A stretch of 64,000 nucleotides of DNA from Verrucomicrobiota bacterium (GTDB taxonomy: Bacteria > Verrucomicrobiota > Verrucomicrobiia > Limisphaerales > JAEYXS01): assembly GCA_023431185.1 (NCBI GenBank), contig JAEYXS010000055.1, positions 12,764 through 76,763 on the forward strand. The letters run 5' to 3'. This document shows positions 34,372-43,584 of the stretch, piece by piece. The position numbers and the translations under genes were made by a program. The notes beneath the pieces are model-generated. The model had not been told where the DNA came from and ran no database searches. It worked only from the letters and a program-made list of their open reading frames with translations. Position 1 is the first letter of the stretch; every line of letters begins with the position of its first letter.

Positions 34372-35472
34372 CTAGACCACGAGCGGCTGGTTGCCCGCAT
34401 TGGCGATCGATAGCGGGCGACGGCATTCGGCAAATAACTGGTGCCCTTCTTCGTAGAGGTCCTGCCGGAAGACCTTCCCCGCCGTGCCGCGCACGATGCC
34501 ATCTGGCTGCGTGGCCATGCCGCTGTGGATGAGGTGATTGATGACCCACGCGGCCTTGTCGAGCGAGGGCTCGTTCGCGCCGTGCTTGTGGAACACAAGG
34601 AAATCATCGGAGGCACGCGTACGGCCGTAACCGCAATCGAACGTGGTGGTCAGGCTCTGGCGCAGGTTCTGCGCGGGCACATTCAGATACGCCGGGCGGG
34701 AGAGGATGTTCACGAGTTCATCACGATGCTCGGGATTATCGCAGTAATCGCAGGCTTCCAGCATGGCGGCGACGAGGCGGGTGTGTTCGTCGGCGTGATG
34801 GTCCAGAAACTCTTTCCGCACCATGAGGACTTTCTCGGGATGATTCGGGGCGAGTTCCGCGCTGGTGGTCACGCACCAGCCGATGCCCGCCCGCACAGCA
34901 ACGGAGTTCCAAGGTTCACCGACGCAGTAACCATCCAAGTTACCCGCGCGGAGATTGGCGAACATCTGGGGTGGCGGCACGACAACGATGTGCACATCCT
35001 TATCCGGATCGATGCGGCCGCTGCGCAGCCACTGGCGCAGGAGGAAATTGTGCGAGGAAAAAGGATAGACGACGCCAAAGGTGTAGGTGCGCTCGCCGCG
35101 ATCGCGGTCTATCACCTGCTTAAGGGTGCGAGCATCGCGCACGCCCCGGTCGTAGAGGTCCTTGGAAAGCGTGATGGCGTTGCCGTGCAGATTCAGTACC
35201 AGCGCGGTGGAGCATTCGCAGACGATGGAGCCCAGGCCGAGGGTCGCAGCGAAGGGCATGCCGGCGACGGCGTGCGCGGCGTCCAACTCGCCGTAGATGA
35301 CCTTGTCCCGGATGGTCGCCCAACCGGGCTCCCGGGACAGCTCGACGTTCAGGTCATACCGGGCGAAGAAACCCTTCTCCTGTGCAACCAGGAAAGGGGC
35401 GCAATCGATGAGTGGCACGTAGCCGATCTTGAGCCGCCGGATATTGCGCTGGGAGCGGTTACGGATGTTCAT
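34372..35472 (-). CDS. NasS-like cytoplasmic nitrate-binding protein
   Basis: The 366-residue protein is a second NrtA/CmpA-family protein (IGYVPLIDCAPFLVAQEKGFFARYDLNVELS, GMPFAATLGLG, PPPQMFANLRAGNLDGYCVGEPWN) but has no signal peptide. It begins with a basic stretch, so it should be cytoplasmic. That matches NasS, the nitrate sensor that holds the antiterminator NasT in proteobacteria. No NasT (ANTAR) gene is in the window. It is transcribed toward the uptake operon and divergently from the LysR gene. A sensor role is an inference from cell location and context. Confidence 0.75.
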   Translation of the reverse strand: MNIRNRSQRNIRRLKIGYVPLIDCAPFLVAQEKGFFARYDLNVELSREPGWATIRDKVIYGELDAAHAVAGMPFAATLGLGSIVCECSTALVLNLHGNAITLSKDLYDRGVRDARTLKQVIDRDRGERTYTFGVVYPFSSHNFLLRQWLRSGRIDPDKDVHIVVVPPPQMFANLRAGNLDGYCVGEPWNSVAVRAGIGWCVTTSAELAPNHPEKVLMVRKEFLDHHADEHTRLVAAMLEACDYCDNPEHRDELVNILSRPAYLNVPAQNLRQSLTTTFDCGYGRTRASDDFLVFHKHGANEPSLDKAAWVINHLIHSGMATQPDGIVRGTAGKVFRQDLYEEGHQLFAECRRPLSIANAGNQPLVV

Positions 35473-35509
35473 AGACGGTGGTTCAAATTGCCCATCGTCA
35501 TTTTATAGA

Positions 35510-35524
35510 GCCTCTGGCGTGCCA
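35510..35524 (-). promoter_or_regulatory. Sigma-54-type promoter of the NasS-like gene
   Basis: The minus strand reads TGGCACGCCAGAGGC: perfect TGGCACG at -24, correct GG-N10-GC spacing, 13 of 15 matches. Predicted start is near 35498, giving a 26-nt leader. A TATAAAAT follows at 35499-35506, so a sigma-70 alternative cannot be excluded. Confidence 0.55.
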
Positions 35525-35591
35525 TTTCCCGAAAGTTGGCCCAATGAATGCTCTGAATTGTTTCGATGAAGAGTATGAACCAGTTTCATCC

Positions 35592-36536
35592 ATGAATCAG
35601 CCGCTCGATAGCCGCCAATTAAGGGCCTTTGTGACCCTTGCCAGAACGGGAAGCTTCACGCTTGCCGCCAAAGAACTGTTCCTTTCCCAATCGGCCGTGA
35701 GCCATTCCATGAAGGCTCTGGAGAACGATGTAGGGTGTCGCCTTTTTGACAGGGTGGGCAAAAAGGTATCACTAACGCTCGCAGGTGAACAACTTTTGCA
35801 GTATGCGGAAAAAATTCTGCAGGAGATGTCCAGCGCCCGGGATTCGCTTGAAAACTTGGGCAAATGGGGCCGGAGCCGCCTGCGGTTGGGAGCCAGCACC
35901 ACGGCGTGCCAGTATGTGCTGCCCTCCGTACTGCGGGAGTTCAAAGAGAGCTTCCCGGACTGCATCGTGACGATTGAGCCGGGGGATTCTCCGACCCTCG
36001 TGGATTTGGTGCGGAATCATCGCGTGGATCTAGCGCTGACGCTGGAGCCGAAACTGGATGATCAACTGGCGTTTCACCCGCTCTTCGATGATGAGTTGAT
36101 GTTCCTGGTAAGCCCGCTGCATCCGTGGGCGGTGAAGGGCCAGGTGAACCGCGCGGAGATCCCGAAGCAGAACTACATCCTCTACAACCGGAACAGCTAC
36201 ACTTTCTCCGTGGTGGAGGAATACTTCACGCAGGAGGGTTTCGACCTGAAGACATTCATGCAGCTCGGCAGCATGGAGGCGATCAAGGAACTGGTGAAGC
36301 TGGGCCTGGGCGTCAGCGTGCTGGCCCCGTGGATCGCACAGAAGGAATTGCAGGAACGCTCACTCGTCGCCCTGCCCTTGGGTCGTCGTAAGTTGAAACG
36401 CAACTGGGGTGTGCTGCACTGGAAGAGCCGTCACTTGAGCCTCGCGGAACAGACGTTCCTCGGGCTCTGCGAATCGGTGACCGAAGAATTGTCACGGAAG
36501 ATCGCCATCACGGAAGCCGTCGGTGAAGCCGCTTAA
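35592..36536 (+). CDS. LysR-family transcriptional regulator
   Basis: From the ATG at 35592 the product has 314 residues. The winged HTH lies at about 5-65 (LDSRQLRAFVTLARTGSFTLAAKELFLSQSAVSHSMKALENDVGCRLFDR), and the periplasmic-binding-like effector domain follows. I prefer this start because LysR proteins begin a few residues before the HTH; an upstream ATG at 35544 is possible. Being divergent from the NasS-like gene, at the head of the nitrate locus, it probably regulates nitrate genes, like NtcB or related LysR activators. Its effector is unknown. Confidence 0.85.
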   Translation: MNQPLDSRQLRAFVTLARTGSFTLAAKELFLSQSAVSHSMKALENDVGCRLFDRVGKKVSLTLAGEQLLQYAEKILQEMSSARDSLENLGKWGRSRLRLGASTTACQYVLPSVLREFKESFPDCIVTIEPGDSPTLVDLVRNHRVDLALTLEPKLDDQLAFHPLFDDELMFLVSPLHPWAVKGQVNRAEIPKQNYILYNRNSYTFSVVEEYFTQEGFDLKTFMQLGSMEAIKELVKLGLGVSVLAPWIAQKELQERSLVALPLGRRKLKRNWGVLHWKSRHLSLAEQTFLGLCESVTEELSRKIAITEAVGEAA

Positions 36537-36612
36537 GTTCCTCATAGCCAGCGCAATAAAGGGCGAATCTTTACGGTTGTCTCAGGCATTTCACGGCCTA
36601 TCTTGAGGGGTG

Positions 36613-39600
36613 ATGACCCTGGACGCAAAGTCGTACCATAAGCCATGGGCGTATTGTGCCACCTGGCTGCTCTGCTGGTTGCTTATTTGCACCAGCAGCC
36701 TCCGAGCGGACGAGTATGATGACCTGCGGCAGAAGTGGTTCGATACGATCGTGGGTGCGGGCTACGACCCCATCGATCCGGTCATCGCTCCCAAGCTGAC
36801 GAGTATCGCCAATTCGGCCAACGCGAGTTGGGCGAGCATGGATAAATCCCCTACCCGCACGTACCTCTGGAGCGACCTGGCCAGCACCACGGTTTCCTCG
36901 CACATCACCAGCAACTATGGCCGGTTGCGGGCGATGGCCTTGGGCTACGCCACGCCGGGTTCTTCGCTCCAAGGTAACGCCAACCTGCTGGCCGACCTCT
37001 TGAGCGCCTTGGACTGGATGCATGCCAACCGTTACAACGCCACCAAGACCATTTACGACAACTGGTGGGATTTCGAGATCGGCACGCCGATGCATCTGGG
37101 GGATATCGCGGTGCTGCTTTACGGCCAGCTCAGCCCCACCCAGATTTCGAATTACATGGGGGCGGTGGATAAGTTCACGCCCTCCGCGACCACGCAGGCA
37201 CCGGGCGGAACGACGGGCACGTTCACGGGGGCGAACCGCATGTGGAAGATCCGGGTGGTGGCGGTACGTGGTGCGGTGGTGAAGGATGGGGCCAAGCTGG
37301 TCGCGGCTCGGGATGCTTTCAGCAATCTCTTTCCCTATGTGACGAGTGGTGATGGTTTTTATACGGACGGCTCCTTTTTGCAGCATACCACGCACCCTTA
37401 CACGGCGGGTTACGGGGCGAGCCTGATAGCGACCATCGCCCCCGTGATGAATCTGCTGGCGGGTTCCACCTGGGAGGTCACTGACCCCTTGAAGGACAAC
37501 CTGTATCGCTGGGTGTTCGATTCGTTTGAGCCGATCATTTATCGCGGGGCGGCCTGGGACCTGGTTCGCGGGCGGGAGGCGGGGCGTTCTGGTGCCAGTG
37601 CACAGGCCACGGGACATTCGATGATTGATTCCATCATGCAGGTGGCGCAGTTCGCACCGCCAGCCGACGCGGCGCGGATGAAGAGCATGATCAAGGAATG
37701 GGCGCTGAGCGATACGGTGCGGGATTTCGTGGCCAACCGACCCTTGCCCACGGTGAAGATGGCGCAGAGCCTGATGAATGATGCGGGCATCATCCGGCGG
37801 GGAGAGTTGATCAAGCACTTCACTTTTCCGGAGATGGACCGCGTGGTGCATCTGGGAGCGGGTTACGGCTTCGGACTGAGCATGAGTTCCACGCGCATAG
37901 CGAATTTTGAATCTATCAACGGGGAAAATCTGAAGGGCTGGTACACGGGTGATGGCATGACGATCCTCTACAACTCCGATCTGCTTCAGTTCGGTGATAA
38001 CTATTGGGCGACGATCGATGCCTATCGTCTGCCCGGGGTAACGGTGGATGTGACGAAGAGCAAGCTGCCGCATCAGACGGCGTCCATCGGACCGCGCGCC
38101 CAAGGGCAGAACACGCTCTCACCGCATAACTGGGTGGGTGGTGCGACGCTAGACAAGTTCGGCGCGGCGGGCATGCAGTTCAAGGGCGTGGGAGTGACGC
38201 TGACGGGCAAGAAATCGTGGTTCATGTTCGATGACGAAATCGTCTGCCTGGGCGCAGGCATCACGAGCACGGATGGACGCCCCATCGAGACAACGGTGGA
38301 GAACCGCAAGATTTCCAGCACGGGCGCAAACGCGTTCACGGTGAATGATACGAAGCTATCGTCCTCATTGGGATGGAGCGATATCTTAAGCGGCACCTCC
38401 TGGGCACATCTCGCAGGACATATCGGCGGCGATGACATAGGTTATTATTTTCCGGAAGCCACGGAGATCATAGCGGTAAGGGAGGCACGGACTGGGGCCA
38501 CCTCGGACATCGATGACGGAGGATCCACCACGCCGATCACGAGGAATTATCTGCGGATGACACTGGATCACGGGTCGAACCCTTTGGACGCCACCTACCA
38601 ATACGTGCTGCTGCCTGGACGCTCGGCAAGGCACACGAAAACATACGCCCAACACCCCCAGATCACGGTGTTGACGAACACCGCGAATGTGCAAGCGGTG
38701 CGCGAAACGACGCTGGGCATCACGGCGGCGAACTTCTGGACGGATACGACCCAGACAGCGGGTGGCATCACGGCGAACAAGAAGTGCTCGGTACTCGTGT
38801 GTGAGGACGGAGCATTCATTGACGTGGCCGTGAGTGACCCGACGCAGGCGAATACCGGAACCATCACTCTGCAGATCGACAAGGTCGGCTCGATCATCAG
38901 CGCCGATCCTGGCATCAGCATAAACGCCTTCTCCCACACGATCTCCATGACGATCAATGTGAACGGTTCGAATGGGAAGACGTTCAAAGCACGTTTTTAT
39001 CGAGGCGAACCACAGCTCGTGACCATCCCCGCCGAGGCGGACACTTACACGTATGACAACGATGCCAACAAGGATTCGAATTACGGCAACGCATCCAACC
39101 TGGTCGTCAAGAAGAGCGGTGCCGGGTTCAACCGCGAGGCTTACGTTCGTTTTAACATCCCCGATGTCGGCGGCATCCTGTTCAGCTTGTCGATGGATCT
39201 CTACTGCCTGCAGGCGAGCTCGCCCGGAGTGCATGGAGTTTACCTGGTGCCGGATACCACATGGTCGGAAACAGCGGTCACCTGGAACAACGCCCCCGCA
39301 GCAACAGGTCCCGCATTGGCGACTTGGACCCCGGTCGCGGCAGCCACCCTGGTCTTCGGTTTCGGCAAGACCATCACCAATACCGGGCCCATATCTTTCA
39401 AGATTTTGGCCACCACGCAGACGGCGGATGGTTATGTGTCTTACGCCTCAAGCGAAAACAGCCTGGCCTCAAACGGACCTCACCTCACCTTGGCCGTGGG
39501 ACACACTCCACCTGAAATCAAAATCACGAGCCCAAAAGATGGAGCGTATCATCCCCAAGCCGGCCCGGTAACGATCACGACAGAGGTCACGGCAACGGAC

Positions 39601-41145
39601 GGAGCGATAACCGAGGTGAAGTTTTACAACGGGGCCAACTTATTGGGCGTGGATAACAACGGAGCGCCTTATGAATTGGCGACGACGTTGCCGGGCGGGC
39701 AGCATCAACTCACGGCGGTGGCGAGAGATGCGAACGGACTGAGCCGCACAAGCCTGGTGCATCATGTGGAGATCGCGTATGCGCCGACGGCGAATAACAC
39801 GACGGTGACGACACCACAGAGCACAGTGGTAGACGTGGACTTGCGCACGCTGGTGAACGATGTCGAGACCCCGACGGCGCAACTGCGCTTCAAGGTGAGT
39901 GCGCCGCAGAATGGCACGGTGACGTTGCTGGCGGATGGTTACACGGCCAGGTTCACCCCGACGGCGGGTTACAACGGTCCGGCAAACTTCACCTACACGG
40001 TGCTGGACAAGTCTTACGATGGGCGGGCGCTGTTCCTCTACGATTTCCAGACGGGCAACACCACGGATACGACGGGGCAAGGTCGTGACGCGACGGAGAC
40101 GGTCGTGGGCACGGGCAGCGTGAGCTACACCTCAGATGTGCCGACCATCTTCGCACCACAGGCGGGGCAGAGTGTTTACCTGACGGAGAATGGCACGGCG
40201 GGAGCGGCGCGGCTGGAGCGGGCGCTCACGACGACGGAGCTGGATCTGAAGAATGCGGATTGGACAATCGGTGGCTGGTTCAAACGCGCGGGCACGGCGA
40301 ACCTCGATCTCATCTTGCAACTCGGTGAATCGGGCGGTTACGGGAACAACGCGATGACGTTGGGTTACTACGGCACGGGCAATACGTTGGAGCTGCGCAA
40401 TTACAATGGCGCGACGCAGGACGTGGGCATCACAAAGGCGAATGTGACGGCGGGTGTGTGGCATCATTTCGCCATCGTGCGGAATGGCGGCACGTTGAGC
40501 TTGTATGTGGATGGCACGCTGGCGGGAAGTGATAACGCGTTCGCGTTCAGTTTCGATAACAGCAAGACGGTGCGGTATGGCGGGGTGAGTCTGCCCACGA
40601 GCAGTGCGATGTGGGATCGGTGGTGGAAAGGGTCGCTGGCCGATCTGGCGATGTTCAACACGGCGCTCAGCGCGAGCGACGTGACGAAACTGGGCGGATC
40701 GCCCACGGCTTATTTCGCGGGGCAATCAGGGACGAATACAGTGAACATCAGCGTGCTCAGCCCGTTGGAGAGCTGGCGCATCGCGAACTTTGGTTCCGCG
40801 AGTAACAACGATGCGGCAGACCCGGATGGAGACGGTTACACGAATGCACAGGAGTATGTGCTGGGGACGAATCCGCAAACGGGTAATACGGAACGGATGA
40901 CACCGACAGCCACAGGCGGGATGGTGAATTTCAGCTTCACGGCGATGAAGGCCGAAGGGGTGGCGTACGCGGGGTTGACGCGGCGTTACACGGTGGAATA
41001 CGCGACTGCATTCGGGAACCCGACGGTTTGGGCGGGGGTGACGGGCTACGTTGATATCGTGGGGAACAATCAGACGGTGGCGGTGAGTTTGCCGGTGAAT
41101 GGCGGGGGAAAGTTTTATCGGGTGAAGGTGGTGTTGGGGCCTTGA
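36613..41145 (+). CDS. Polysaccharide lyase family 8 protein, multidomain, secreted
   Basis: The 1510-residue product has a signal peptide (about 10-32) and an N-terminal PL8 alpha/alpha toroid with YDNWWDFEIGTP and the catalytic His/Tyr segment DGSFLQHTTHPYTAGYG, followed by the PL8 beta domains to about residue 790. After these come a DNRLRE/CBM96-like domain (about 800-955), an Ig-like domain with KITSPKDGA, a cadherin-like segment, a LamG domain (about 1180-1370), and a thrombospondin-3-like DPDGDGYTNAQEYVLGTNP before a Verrucomicrobial C-terminal segment. PL8 enzymes cleave hyaluronan, chondroitin, xanthan or alginate by beta-elimination; substrate not determined. GAGG precedes the ATG. 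Confidence 0.88.
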   Translation: MTLDAKSYHKPWAYCATWLLCWLLICTSSLRADEYDDLRQKWFDTIVGAGYDPIDPVIAPKLTSIANSANASWASMDKSPTRTYLWSDLASTTVSSHITSNYGRLRAMALGYATPGSSLQGNANLLADLLSALDWMHANRYNATKTIYDNWWDFEIGTPMHLGDIAVLLYGQLSPTQISNYMGAVDKFTPSATTQAPGGTTGTFTGANRMWKIRVVAVRGAVVKDGAKLVAARDAFSNLFPYVTSGDGFYTDGSFLQHTTHPYTAGYGASLIATIAPVMNLLAGSTWEVTDPLKDNLYRWVFDSFEPIIYRGAAWDLVRGREAGRSGASAQATGHSMIDSIMQVAQFAPPADAARMKSMIKEWALSDTVRDFVANRPLPTVKMAQSLMNDAGIIRRGELIKHFTFPEMDRVVHLGAGYGFGLSMSSTRIANFESINGENLKGWYTGDGMTILYNSDLLQFGDNYWATIDAYRLPGVTVDVTKSKLPHQTASIGPRAQGQNTLSPHNWVGGATLDKFGAAGMQFKGVGVTLTGKKSWFMFDDEIVCLGAGITSTDGRPIETTVENRKISSTGANAFTVNDTKLSSSLGWSDILSGTSWAHLAGHIGGDDIGYYFPEATEIIAVREARTGATSDIDDGGSTTPITRNYLRMTLDHGSNPLDATYQYVLLPGRSARHTKTYAQHPQITVLTNTANVQAVRETTLGITAANFWTDTTQTAGGITANKKCSVLVCEDGAFIDVAVSDPTQANTGTITLQIDKVGSIISADPGISINAFSHTISMTINVNGSNGKTFKARFYRGEPQLVTIPAEADTYTYDNDANKDSNYGNASNLVVKKSGAGFNREAYVRFNIPDVGGILFSLSMDLYCLQASSPGVHGVYLVPDTTWSETAVTWNNAPAATGPALATWTPVAAATLVFGFGKTITNTGPISFKILATTQTADGYVSYASSENSLASNGPHLTLAVGHTPPEIKITSPKDGAYHPQAGPVTITTEVTATDGAITEVKFYNGANLLGVDNNGAPYELATTLPGGQHQLTAVARDANGLSRTSLVHHVEIAYAPTANNTTVTTPQSTVVDVDLRTLVNDVETPTAQLRFKVSAPQNGTVTLLADGYTARFTPTAGYNGPANFTYTVLDKSYDGRALFLYDFQTGNTTDTTGQGRDATETVVGTGSVSYTSDVPTIFAPQAGQSVYLTENGTAGAARLERALTTTELDLKNADWTIGGWFKRAGTANLDLILQLGESGGYGNNAMTLGYYGTGNTLELRNYNGATQDVGITKANVTAGVWHHFAIVRNGGTLSLYVDGTLAGSDNAFAFSFDNSKTVRYGGVSLPTSSAMWDRWWKGSLADLAMFNTALSASDVTKLGGSPTAYFAGQSGTNTVNISVLSPLESWRIANFGSASNNDAADPDGDGYTNAQEYVLGTNPQTGNTERMTPTATGGMVNFSFTAMKAEGVAYAGLTRRYTVEYATAFGNPTVWAGVTGYVDIVGNNQTVAVSLPVNGGGKFYRVKVVLGP

Positions 41146-41153
41146 AGGATGCT

Positions 41154-41186
41154 AACCGCAGATGGACGCAGATAAGCGCAGATGGG
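41154..41186. repeat. Inverted copy of the dispersed CAGATG repeat
   Basis: AACCGCAGATGGACGCAGAT and its continuation are the reverse-complement form of the repeat seen at 3880, 5293, 6624 and 10300. It lies just after the PL8 stop codon. Confidence 0.5.
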
Positions 41187-41201
41187 GCAAAGCAGCTAAC
41201 A

Positions 41202-41531
41202 TCAGAGATGATACTCGGTCCCATCACGGACCAAGATGATACGCTCCGCACCGGAACGCTCCGGTCTATTGCTGATGGCCAGCCAGCGATTGAACTCCGC
41301 CTGATTAGCCACCTCCACACGAACGATCATCACACGATCGCTCCATAGAAGATTGATCCGGTTCCGCGCGTCGGGGTTTTTAGGAAAAGAAAGCGCCAAA
41401 GTCGTAAAACTTTCACTGCGCAGGTATCTGCCCATTGCCCCTTGCTGGTATTCGCGATGGATAACAAAAACGAGTGCGGCAACGGTGATTGCCACAAACC
41501 ACTTAAAGAATCTGGCTGGCGGATAGATCAT
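41202..41531 (-). CDS. Small membrane-anchored hypothetical protein
   Basis: From the ATG at 41531 the product has 109 residues: one membrane helix (about 9-25, FFKWFVAITVAALVFVI) and a soluble part with FTTLALSFPKNPDARNRINLLWSDRVMIVRVEVANQAEFNRWLAISNRPERSGAERIIL. I know no family. A longer frame starts inside the tRNA fragment and is rejected. It lies 12 bp from the split tRNA and is the nearest chromosomal gene on the left of the integrated element. Confidence 0.55.
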   Translation of the reverse strand: MIYPPARFFKWFVAITVAALVFVIHREYQQGAMGRYLRSESFTTLALSFPKNPDARNRINLLWSDRVMIVRVEVANQAEFNRWLAISNRPERSGAERIILVRDGTEYHL

Positions 41532-41543
41532 GCTCCAAAAAGT

Positions 41544-41601
41544 TGGTGCGCGAGAAAGGACTTGAACCTTCACCCCTTACGGGACCAGATCCTAAGTCTG
41601 G
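41544..41601 (-). pseudogene. 3' part of a split tRNA-Leu(UAG) gene (attL)
   Basis: Read on the minus strand, this runs from the anticodon stem (CCAGA-CTTAGGA-TCTGG) through the variable arm (TCCC-GTAA-GGGG), the T arm (GAAGG-TTCAAGT-CCTTT) and acceptor strand CTCGCGC to ACCA. The D arm and 5' acceptor are missing: the sequence beyond the anticodon stem is unrelated. The missing 26 nt lie at 48716-48741, joined to the same 13-bp core. Confidence 0.92.
41589..41601. repeat. attL core, 13-bp direct repeat
   Basis: ATCCTAAGTCTGG, identical to 48703-48715; on the tRNA strand it covers the anticodon stem's 5' side and loop. Confidence 0.9.
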
Positions 41602-41679
41602 TAGTTGCTGCACTGAGAGACTTTTTTGTGCGTTGGTAGAGAGCAACTTAGATTTTTCACGTTCTTATAGGCATGTGCA

Positions 41680-41700
41680 TGTGCCACTTTTTGTGCCAGT
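41680..41700. repeat. Presumed integrase arm-type site, left end
   Basis: TGTGCCACTTTTTGTGCCAG plus one T, with two TGTGCCA half-sites in direct order, is exactly repeated at 48559-48579 near the other end. It lies just before the integrase start codon, so it may also be an autoregulatory operator. Confidence 0.6.
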
Positions 41701-41708
41701 GTTAGCCT

Positions 41709-42920
41709 ATGAAAACGAATGTAACCCGCTGCTGTCCAGAATCTTCCAATCCAGAGAAGAGTATCGAGAAAACGGTCAAGAATCGCTTCTTCAAGGTCAT
41801 TGATGGACGTAAACAACCTGTCCGGGGTCTCTGGGTCAGGAACGGACGTTACTACGCGAGGTTAGCTGTTGAAGACGAGAGGACTGGCAAAAAGTCAGTT
41901 AAACGTATCCTGATTGAAGACGCGACAACCGTGCCACAAGCAGTCGAGGCACTGAAGGTGCTCCAAGTAAAGCGTAAGGCCAAGGATCTGCCCGTCACCA
42001 AGCGTACCCCAAAGTTCAACGAATACGTGGACAGTTACCTGAATTTTTACAAAACGGTCAAAGACGCAAAACGTGAGTCCACTATGGAGACCGAAAGCGG
42101 CTTGCTCAAGCAGTGGGTGAAACATTTAGGCGAGACTCGCCTGAGTCAAATCAACAAGCGCATGATTCTCGCCTTCATCGAGGAAAGGCAAGGGGCTGGG
42201 TGGAGCGGGCGAACCGTAAATCTTAGCATGACTGTGCTAAGGAACGTCTTGAAGAAAGCAATTGATGAGGAATGGCTCAAGCGCTTGCCCACGGAGAACA
42301 TGCGCCCCTTGAAATGGACCCCTCGTAAGCGCAGCTTACTATCAGCAAATGAGATGGAGCGCCTGTGTGAAAAAGCCCTCACCACTTCAAAGAACGGACA
42401 GCAGTTGGCAGACTACCTCAGGCTCATGTCTTACTGTGGTTCAAGGATGACGGAGACCTTGCATCTCAAATGGTCTGATGTGGCATGGGAAACCCGTCAA
42501 ATCACCATTGGATCAGATGGACTCACCAAGAACAACAAGGCAAGGCGCGTCGATTTTAACGCCAAACTGGAAGCACACCTCAAGGACATGTTCTCACGGA
42601 AAGCCCCCGACTCTGATTGGCTTTTCCCCTCCCCTTTACGCGGCGACCAAGACAGGGCTGCGAAGTCTTTCAGGGAAAGTCTGCTGCTCGCCAGGAAAGC
42701 CGCTAAACTGCCCCATGTTGGTTTCCATGACTGTCGCCATTTGTTCATCAGTTACTGCGTCATGTCAGGCATCGATTTTATGACGATTGCTCGCTGGGTC
42801 GGCCATCAAGACGGAGGGGTTCTGATTGGAAAGGTTTACGGACATCTCAGCAACGAACATACCCAGCTTCAAGCACAGCGGGTTGTTTTTGGGCCATCAA
42901 GCATCTTAGCAGCGGCCTAG
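41709..42920 (+). CDS. int: Tyrosine recombinase (integrase) of the tRNA-Leu element
   Basis: The 403-residue protein has an N-terminal arm-binding region, a core-binding SAM-like domain (about 100-195) and a catalytic domain with R246 (GSRMTETL), H340-x-x-R343 (HDCRH), H366 (GHQDGG) and nucleophile Y377 (KVYGHL). All key residues of the family are present, so it should be active. It lies 107 bp inside attL and reads inward. A close relative (same motifs and order) is at 48823-50034 but carries a stop codon. The expected target is the anticodon loop of tRNA-Leu(UAG), as the att cores show. Confidence 0.95.
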   Translation: MKTNVTRCCPESSNPEKSIEKTVKNRFFKVIDGRKQPVRGLWVRNGRYYARLAVEDERTGKKSVKRILIEDATTVPQAVEALKVLQVKRKAKDLPVTKRTPKFNEYVDSYLNFYKTVKDAKRESTMETESGLLKQWVKHLGETRLSQINKRMILAFIEERQGAGWSGRTVNLSMTVLRNVLKKAIDEEWLKRLPTENMRPLKWTPRKRSLLSANEMERLCEKALTTSKNGQQLADYLRLMSYCGSRMTETLHLKWSDVAWETRQITIGSDGLTKNNKARRVDFNAKLEAHLKDMFSRKAPDSDWLFPSPLRGDQDRAAKSFRESLLLARKAAKLPHVGFHDCRHLFISYCVMSGIDFMTIARWVGHQDGGVLIGKVYGHLSNEHTQLQAQRVVFGPSSILAAA

Positions 42921-42927
42921 CTTAGCC

Positions 42928-43434
42928 TTACGCAATAAGTGCCATCAGAAAACGCCTTACCAATGGCCGTTTTGTTTTTGGGGTAGTAAATCTCTCGTCT
43001 AGCTTGGCAGCCAGAGATTCAAGGAACTCTTGCTCACCAGCGTAGTGTTTGAGCCATTTCAGCACTTTCTTTCCATTTTCGTCATGCGCTTCTGGCACTA
43101 CTTCGTAAGCCATCCCTGAAATCGGCCCCCTCTTGAAAATTGGCTTTCCGTAAAAGAACAAAAAAGCGTAGACCTCCTTTAGCACCAAATCTTCAATCAT
43201 TCGATGACGTTTTCTAGTGCCGGCGCCTCTCACAGGCATGGGAAAACGATCTAAAATATTGTCAACTTCATGTTTCTTGCTGCGATGCTGCTTACAAAGT
43301 ACGCAACGGTATCGCAGCATAGTTTTGGTGTTGCTATGCCTTGGGCCTTTCGACTCCATTCTTCCTCCACAGACCTCGCAGCGCACACCCCCTCCCTTAT
43401 TGCAAACTGAGCGTAGACTCAATTTTAAAATCAT
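42928..43434 (-). CDS. Hypothetical zinc-finger protein
   Basis: The 168-residue protein has an N-terminal CEVCGGRM...YRCVLCK pair (about 19-48), a likely zinc ribbon, and a basic helical remainder with KRHRMIEDLVLKEVYAFLFF and a charged C-terminus. It converges with the integrase gene (7-bp gap) and diverges from the AlpA-like gene. It could be a nucleic-acid-binding regulator of the element. No family recognised. Confidence 0.6.
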   Translation of the reverse strand: MILKLSLRSVCNKGGGVRCEVCGGRMESKGPRHSNTKTMLRYRCVLCKQHRSKKHEVDNILDRFPMPVRGAGTRKRHRMIEDLVLKEVYAFLFFYGKPIFKRGPISGMAYEVVPEAHDENGKKVLKWLKHYAGEQEFLESLAAKLDERFTTPKTKRPLVRRFLMALIA

Positions 43435-43584
43435 TTTAAAGGGGAATTACCTCAAAAAGGCCCGACTTGCCGAACTTAGCCATAAAAACTGAAATTTTTC
43501 ACGGTTCCTTTATGTGTGCGGGTAAACCACCTGCAACTGCACTTCTCTACTGAGAGATGCAGGCTCTAAACCAGAAGCATTGCT

